64,000 bases of DNA from Colletotrichum lupini. Its lineage: Eukaryota; Ascomycota; Sordariomycetes; Glomerellales; Glomerellaceae. Location: positions 5,952,001-6,016,000 of the forward strand of contig NC_064672.1 of assembly GCF_023278565.1 (NCBI RefSeq), in the 5' to 3' direction. A model generated the notes under the pieces. It was not told the DNA's origin, did not search any database, and was given only the letters and a program-made list of their open reading frames with translations. Below are positions 59,571 to 64,000 of this stretch, piece by piece (position 1 is the stretch's first letter; every line of letters begins with the position of its first letter). A program made the position numbers and the translations under genes.

Positions 59571-61160
59571 TCAAGACTCTTCGTTATCAACCCACTCATG
59601 CTGATCCATAAACTGGGCCATTGTCTTCTCCACCATCGGCGCCTCGTAAACCTCGTCTCCAATCGCACGCAGCTTAGCCGTCAGCTCCTCGCTTGGCTCC
59701 CAGTCTAGGTACAACTTCACCAGCTGGCGTGTCACGCCTCTGTTGCATTTCGGGCACAACAATCTTGGCGGGTGCTTTGGCGCCGTGCGACAGGGCGCAA
59801 AGTACGCAATACACATCCAGCTGGGTTCATCTTCCTCGGCCTCGTACTCGAGCTGGAAGTTCAGCGCCGCGGAGGTAAGCGTAGGCATTACCTTCAGCGC
59901 GTTGGCGTACGCATCGATGAAAGGCACGATGTAGGCGTCGTCAGGTTTGCAGCGGAAGACTTCTACCGGAGTCATACGCGCGTAGGCGGCTTCCTCTACG
60001 AAGCTGAACTCTTCGTTGTGCAGATCTGAGTGGGCGTTGTTTGTGTTGGAGCTATGGGTGTAGGGCCGGTGATCAGGGCTTCCGTCTGCCTTTTTGAAGT
60101 ACCAAGTTCCTGAAGGGGAAGTGGCGTGCATGTTAACGTCGAGAAATCTGAGGTTGGGCCATGATGTCTTGCTCAGGCCCGGCGTAGGTCTGAGGAGGGA
60201 GTCGTCAAAGGAGCCGGTGACACTCAGATCTACGAGATTTTGTGAAAATGCGCAGATAGCAGAGCTCAACGGGTCTGGGGCTCCGAGCTCATACAACGCT
60301 GGCGGCATTGCTCTCTCGTTTCGATATCGTCTCTGAAAGAACTCAAATTCGGCTTTCCTCAGTAACGGCAGTGACAGCTCTCGAATAGCCTGCGCCGCTT
60401 CGTTCCGGTTGTTGATTCGTATTTCGTCGAATCTCTTTTCATCGTCATTCATGAATAGCTTGAAGCGTTCCAAATTTGGCATCTTTGAGGCAAGTAGTAT
60501 AGGCACCTTGGGGTAGGTGTTCCGGTAGCCATACCTCTCCTCTGGTTGAATCATTGTGAGCTGTTTGATTCTCGCCAGATCCGGGAGTAGTTGACATTCT
60601 CTCAGTTCAATGAAAGAATGCAAGAACCGGCCCTCGTAGATCCCGTCCTCCTCGGGATACATCTCACCCCAAGGAACATACTTGGTCGGCCATGGCGTAT
60701 CGGAAGGCGATTCTGGGTGGTTGATAAATAACGCAAGGGGACAGCTGATTGTCTTGGCATCTTCATCTTCCCAACCTCGAAGAGTTTGGAATAGTGTTCT
60801 TATGCCATTACTGTAGCACTTGTCATTGATAAGCCGTTCTTCGGGCGATTCCGCTCTGTGGGATGCAGCGTCATCGTAAGGCGGAAGAGTGATGGTGACG
60901 ATCAAGCTGGTCAGATGGTATCGCCTAGCCGGAGTGAGAAGCTCAATGAACTTCGGAACTTCGTCGCTGGTAATCTTCAAAGATCTGAACGTGGCTTTCT
61001 CCACGGCGGCTTGTAGTCGGCGCGAGACTGTGGCTATCGGGGCGATGGGCCAAATTGGTCTCATGCGGGTATCATAAGGCTTCAATGTTGCTTCGGGGCG
61101 CTGCTGCGGTAGTAAATAAGAAACAATATCATCGACCAATTCTTGAGGAAGGGTCTCCAT
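59571..61160 (-). CDS. F-box domain protein
   Basis: Single exon, 529 aa. The first ATG is at 61160 (M-E-T-L-P-Q-E-L-V-D-D-I-V-S-Y-L); the frame is open for six more codons upstream but these begin with GTG, not ATG. The N-terminal 50 residues fit an F-box (L-P-x-E-L-x-x-x-I-x-x-Y-L, then a helix with V-S-R-R-L-Q), the docking site for Skp1 in SCF ubiquitin ligases. The rest is the leucine-rich, repeat-poor body usual for fungal F-box proteins, with segments such as P-N-L-R-F-L-D-V-N. A C-P-K-C pair lies at residues 469-472. Its substrate is unknown. There is no RIP damage. Confidence 0.8.
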   Translation of the reverse strand: METLPQELVDDIVSYLLPQQRPEATLKPYDTRMRPIWPIAPIATVSRRLQAAVEKATFRSLKITSDEVPKFIELLTPARRYHLTSLIVTITLPPYDDAASHRAESPEERLINDKCYSNGIRTLFQTLRGWEDEDAKTISCPLALFINHPESPSDTPWPTKYVPWGEMYPEEDGIYEGRFLHSFIELRECQLLPDLARIKQLTMIQPEERYGYRNTYPKVPILLASKMPNLERFKLFMNDDEKRFDEIRINNRNEAAQAIRELSLPLLRKAEFEFFQRRYRNERAMPPALYELGAPDPLSSAICAFSQNLVDLSVTGSFDDSLLRPTPGLSKTSWPNLRFLDVNMHATSPSGTWYFKKADGSPDHRPYTHSSNTNNAHSDLHNEEFSFVEEAAYARMTPVEVFRCKPDDAYIVPFIDAYANALKVMPTLTSAALNFQLEYEAEEDEPSWMCIAYFAPCRTAPKHPPRLLCPKCNRGVTRQLVKLYLDWEPSEELTAKLRAIGDEVYEAPMVEKTMAQFMDQHEWVDNEES

Positions 61161-61179
61161 TTCGATGTGGTTGAGCACA

Positions 61180-62286
61180 AGAATGCATTGATGGCGAGGT
61201 CAATAAGAAGCTGCCATGACCTCAATGGCTCTGGAGGAACATGAATCCATCAAACCCCTCTCCGGCTTAGACCCGATATTCACTAGGCAGCCACGACTTG
61301 GCGCGCGCTCCAGCCATACAAGGAGCACCGGTAATAAGCACCCCAGCTTTCAATACAAGGCACACCATTTAACCTATTTGGGCGCATAGCTTGGTAATCT
61401 GGAAGTGTCGCTGCCGTCACGGGTGCCCCTATGTAGCCTATTAATTGCTTAACTATGGTAAATGGAGTGCCCCTTACTTTTGGGTGCCTCTTACCGGTGC
61501 TCCTCTCAAGAAGATCCCAAGGTCCAGATTGAACCTAAGCTTTACTGGGTTAGCTCAAGCACCCTGTCTTTTCTTTTTTCCATCACATCTCCAACCACAC
61601 AACATCAGGTCAATGAGTTCTACTAATGTCCAATTATCGAAGCTTTGATCTTTGGAAGTCATCTTTGACTATTTGACTTGTGATTCTTCAGCTATTACCT
61701 GATTTCTCTTCCGCCAGTTCAATGAACCTGACAGCCAAGGTCATATTTTCTTCTCCAATTGAACCACTACGATAATGATATCGTCAGCTTACCTTACCTA
61801 TTAATAGCATTCAAGGAAAATGCATTCCAACCATGAGCACGCCTATCGTATTCCCGCCGCATGATGCTATTTTACCCTATTAGTTGAGAGCAAGAAGGTT
61901 TGTGTTGATGATCATTAAAAGCAGCGGACCTGAACTGAACCTCGAGTCAGTCGAATTGCCCTGTCCTACTAACACTCGGATCCGCGGGCCGTACCGTATC
62001 GTCTAAAGACCTTGACGTGACGCAAAGTGGTCCAGGCTCACGCTGCGTCACACCAAGTTGGTGCTATCGCCAACAACCACGCATTTCGTTGCATGTGACG
62101 ACATTGATCTTCAAATCCATCATCACTGCAAGGTAGTAGTAATTCAACACCGCATAGCGGACCCATCGGGCTAATTGATGAAAATGCACTTGGAAATCCC
62201 ATGCGCGAGCCATTGTCAAAATTGCGAAAGGGTAGACTCTTATTTACACAGCCACTATGTATTGTAATCTCGGAGCTAGTATACCC
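61180..62286. other. Intergenic region upstream of the F-box gene
   Basis: About 1.1 kb containing the F-box gene promoter and the 3' flank of the HsbA-like gene. The short plus frame at 61445-61648 has no motif. No gene is seen. Confidence 0.4.
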
Positions 62287-62856
62287 TTAGTCGGAATCGT
62301 CTCCGAGTTGCTCGTCCTCGCCGCCTGTGGACCCAGCAAAAGCTCCAGATGCCTTGCTGAACGCAGCCTCACGCCTCTTCTCAAGCGCCTCAGCATCTCC
62401 CTTGATGCTAGCAGGGGCCTTGGAAATCATGACCGCAGAGAGCTCCTTGCCCGCAGCCTCGGTCTTGGTGACGTTCTTCTTCACGAGGCCACCGACCTTC
62501 AAGCTCTCGAAGCGAGCCTGGTTCGATACCATGGCATTAAGCTGAGTTTCGGTGAGGTCGGCGATGGTGTTCATCTGGCCCAGAAGCTTCTTGGCCTCAT
62601 CTTCGGAGGGAGTGAAGGTCTGTCATTGAATTAGGTGTTAATCCCAGCAGTCGCTTGACAGAGACGAAAGAAAACGGAAACTCACCGAGTAGTCCTTGAT
62701 ACCCTTGTTGATCGTGCTGACGATTGAGTTTGACTTGGTGCCCAGCTTGATGGCATCCTTGTAGTTCATGTCATTGCCCTTGCCGAGAATCTTGATTGAC
62801 TTGTTGACCTTGCGCTCGATGTCGCTCAAGCTCTTGGAAAGATCGGCGAAAGACAT
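62287..62856 (-). CDS. HsbA-like (hydrophobic surface-binding protein A family) protein without signal peptide
   Basis: Two exons, 62856-62686 and 62619-62287, with a 66-bp GTGAGT...CAG intron in phase 0; 167 aa. It is almost entirely predicted alpha-helix, with L-S-K-S-L-S-D-I-E-R-K-V near the start and L-T-E-T-Q-L-N-A-M-V, F-E-S-L-K-V-G-G-L-V, A-G-K-E-L-S-A-V-M-I-S-K-A-P in the second exon. The heptad-like spacing and the K-A-P before the last helix recall the HsbA fold. Unlike secreted HsbA proteins the N-terminus (M-S-F-A-D-L) is not a signal peptide, so a cytosolic role is likely. The tail is acidic (G-G-E-D-E-Q-L-G-D-D-S-D). The longer upstream frame to 63003 lacks support and is probably 5' UTR. 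Confidence 0.65.
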
Positions 62857-62859
62857 TTT

Positions 62860-64000
62860 GCTGGTTGTGTATTGACTGTGGTCAAAGTTGATCCGGGATG
62901 TATTGGTATGTTGCAATGCTGTTGAGATGTGATGGTGATAGTGATACTGTACCAGGGCTTGTTGCAGGCGCAACTGAAGCCTTTTTATGATCCATAGAAT
63001 CAATCATCGTGATTCACATGCCGTTGTTTACCTCGGACCATACACACTTCTGCCCATCCAAAAGGGTAGCTGACCCCTAGAGCATGAACCAAGCAGATCT
63101 GGGGGAGCCCTGAGCTATGACGTGTTCAGAGAGCCTCAGCTTCAAGCGCCCGGCGATTTGGGAGATGTGGCCCAGGGTCTGGCTTCGAAACATGAAACGA
63201 TGCGGAGGCCGCCCAGCGATCCTCCGCCTCTGATGAGCCCCCGGACAGAACCCAGGGAAACTCTTTGATGGGTCCTTTTCCGGCGAGACGTCCCGAAAAA
63301 CAGGTTCAAGACAGAAACTGCCTTTCCCGAAGACAATTATGCGAACGTGAAAGGAAGTGTGATGTGCAGCGGGGACAGGGAAGATGTTGGGCAAGGGTTC
63401 GTCGATCATTCGGCCGGCGGTCAACATGCATCGCTCACGCGGCCGGCGATCGTAGCATTAGTCTTTGGCAACTATTATGAGAAAACATACCGAATCCTAC
63501 CCCACTGTTCCCCCAACGTCGACAATTCGTCGAATTGCCCCAGGTCGTACAGCCTTGTCGTTGTTAGCATGAATTGTTAGTAGGATGCTTCCTTGGCTGT
63601 GGCGGGGCGTGGGTGTTTCTCTCTGTAACCAGAAGCTCACTGCCTCGGCCCACTGGGGACAATTCACGTGGTTTCGCAACTCAAAATTCTCTTGCACGTA
63701 CTTTGTTCAAGTAAACAACACCACGTGCTCGCCGACGGCCTTCTTGACAGTTCACAATACGCAAGGCATAATGTAGTAGCAACATCTAATTTGACAAGCG
63801 TAGCAGCATGAAATGCTGCTGCTTGCCGCCTGTCTGCGCGATGTATCAAAGCTCCAATGGATCTTTATATTCTTAGTCAAGTATGGTCCGAGTCCGAGTC
63901 CGAAGTCCCCTACGTGGCGCACGCACCCATCTCCGAACCATCCTACGCTTTGCGGTTACATCTTGCTTTCGTGCTCAATTGATCGACGTGACAATCAGCC
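62860..64000. other. Right-end intergenic region, no gene seen
   Basis: Left part is the promoter and 5' UTR of the HsbA-like gene. Overlapping short frames at 63077-63849 on both strands contradict each other and show no domain or intron pattern. Confidence 0.4.

Noticed and set aside
1..64000. CRISPR array, prokaryotic operons, Shine-Dalgarno sites
   Set aside because: No short regularly spaced repeats; the genes have spliceosomal introns and fungal families.

Overview
The window looks like a gene-poor, transposon-laden stretch of a filamentous ascomycete (Pezizomycotina) genome. The support is short 50-90 bp introns with GTRNGT donors, fungal families (DHA1 MFS exporter, fungal rhodopsin-like membrane protein, LysM protein, HsbA-like protein, F-box protein), and massive repeat-induced point mutation (RIP). 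Inside repeats CpA/TpG is almost gone and TpA fills in, CpG largely remains, and old reading frames are broken mainly by TAA/TAG.

Layout. 1-5936: 3' part of a RIP-mutated Ty1/Copia element (copy A). 5937-6905: a fungal rhodopsin-like gene (minus) cut off by copy A. 7108-8994: a complete 1.9-kb Fot1/pogo element with 47-bp inverted repeats and a RIP-mutated transposase. 9763-18526: one MFS drug/polyamine-type exporter gene (minus), 518 codons before insertion, split in its last exon by complete Copia copy B (9902-16870, 5-bp target duplication CTAAG). 18752-26330: a second, unrelated Copia element (D; 177-bp LTRs, duplication CATAG) with a 1.8-kb extra 3' tail. 26331-29670: unique sequence with no recognisable gene. 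29671-41996: a 12.3-kb element with 31-bp inverted repeats (class II, superfamily unresolved) that hosts a nested 7.4-kb Ty3/Gypsy element (31100-38499, minus). 42197-43354: OB-fold-like protein gene (plus). 43580-45489: Na+/H+ antiporter gene (minus). 45688-52657: complete Copia copy C (duplication CTTCC). 52663-64000: gene-bearing unique DNA with a LysM protein gene, a small cysteine-containing secreted protein gene, a decayed small secreted protein gene, an uncertain multi-exon gene, an F-box protein gene and an HsbA-like gene.

The genes do not form a metabolic cluster. The theme is transposon insertion next to or into transport and secreted-protein genes. Four different elements (pogo, D, the 12.3-kb TIR element, Copia C) each sit about 198-225 bp upstream of a start codon, and Copia B sits inside a coding exon. 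The two LTR families, pogo and the TIR element are all RIP-inactivated, so they are fossils. The host genes between them are mostly clean of RIP. Family calls are by eye from motifs; no database search was run.
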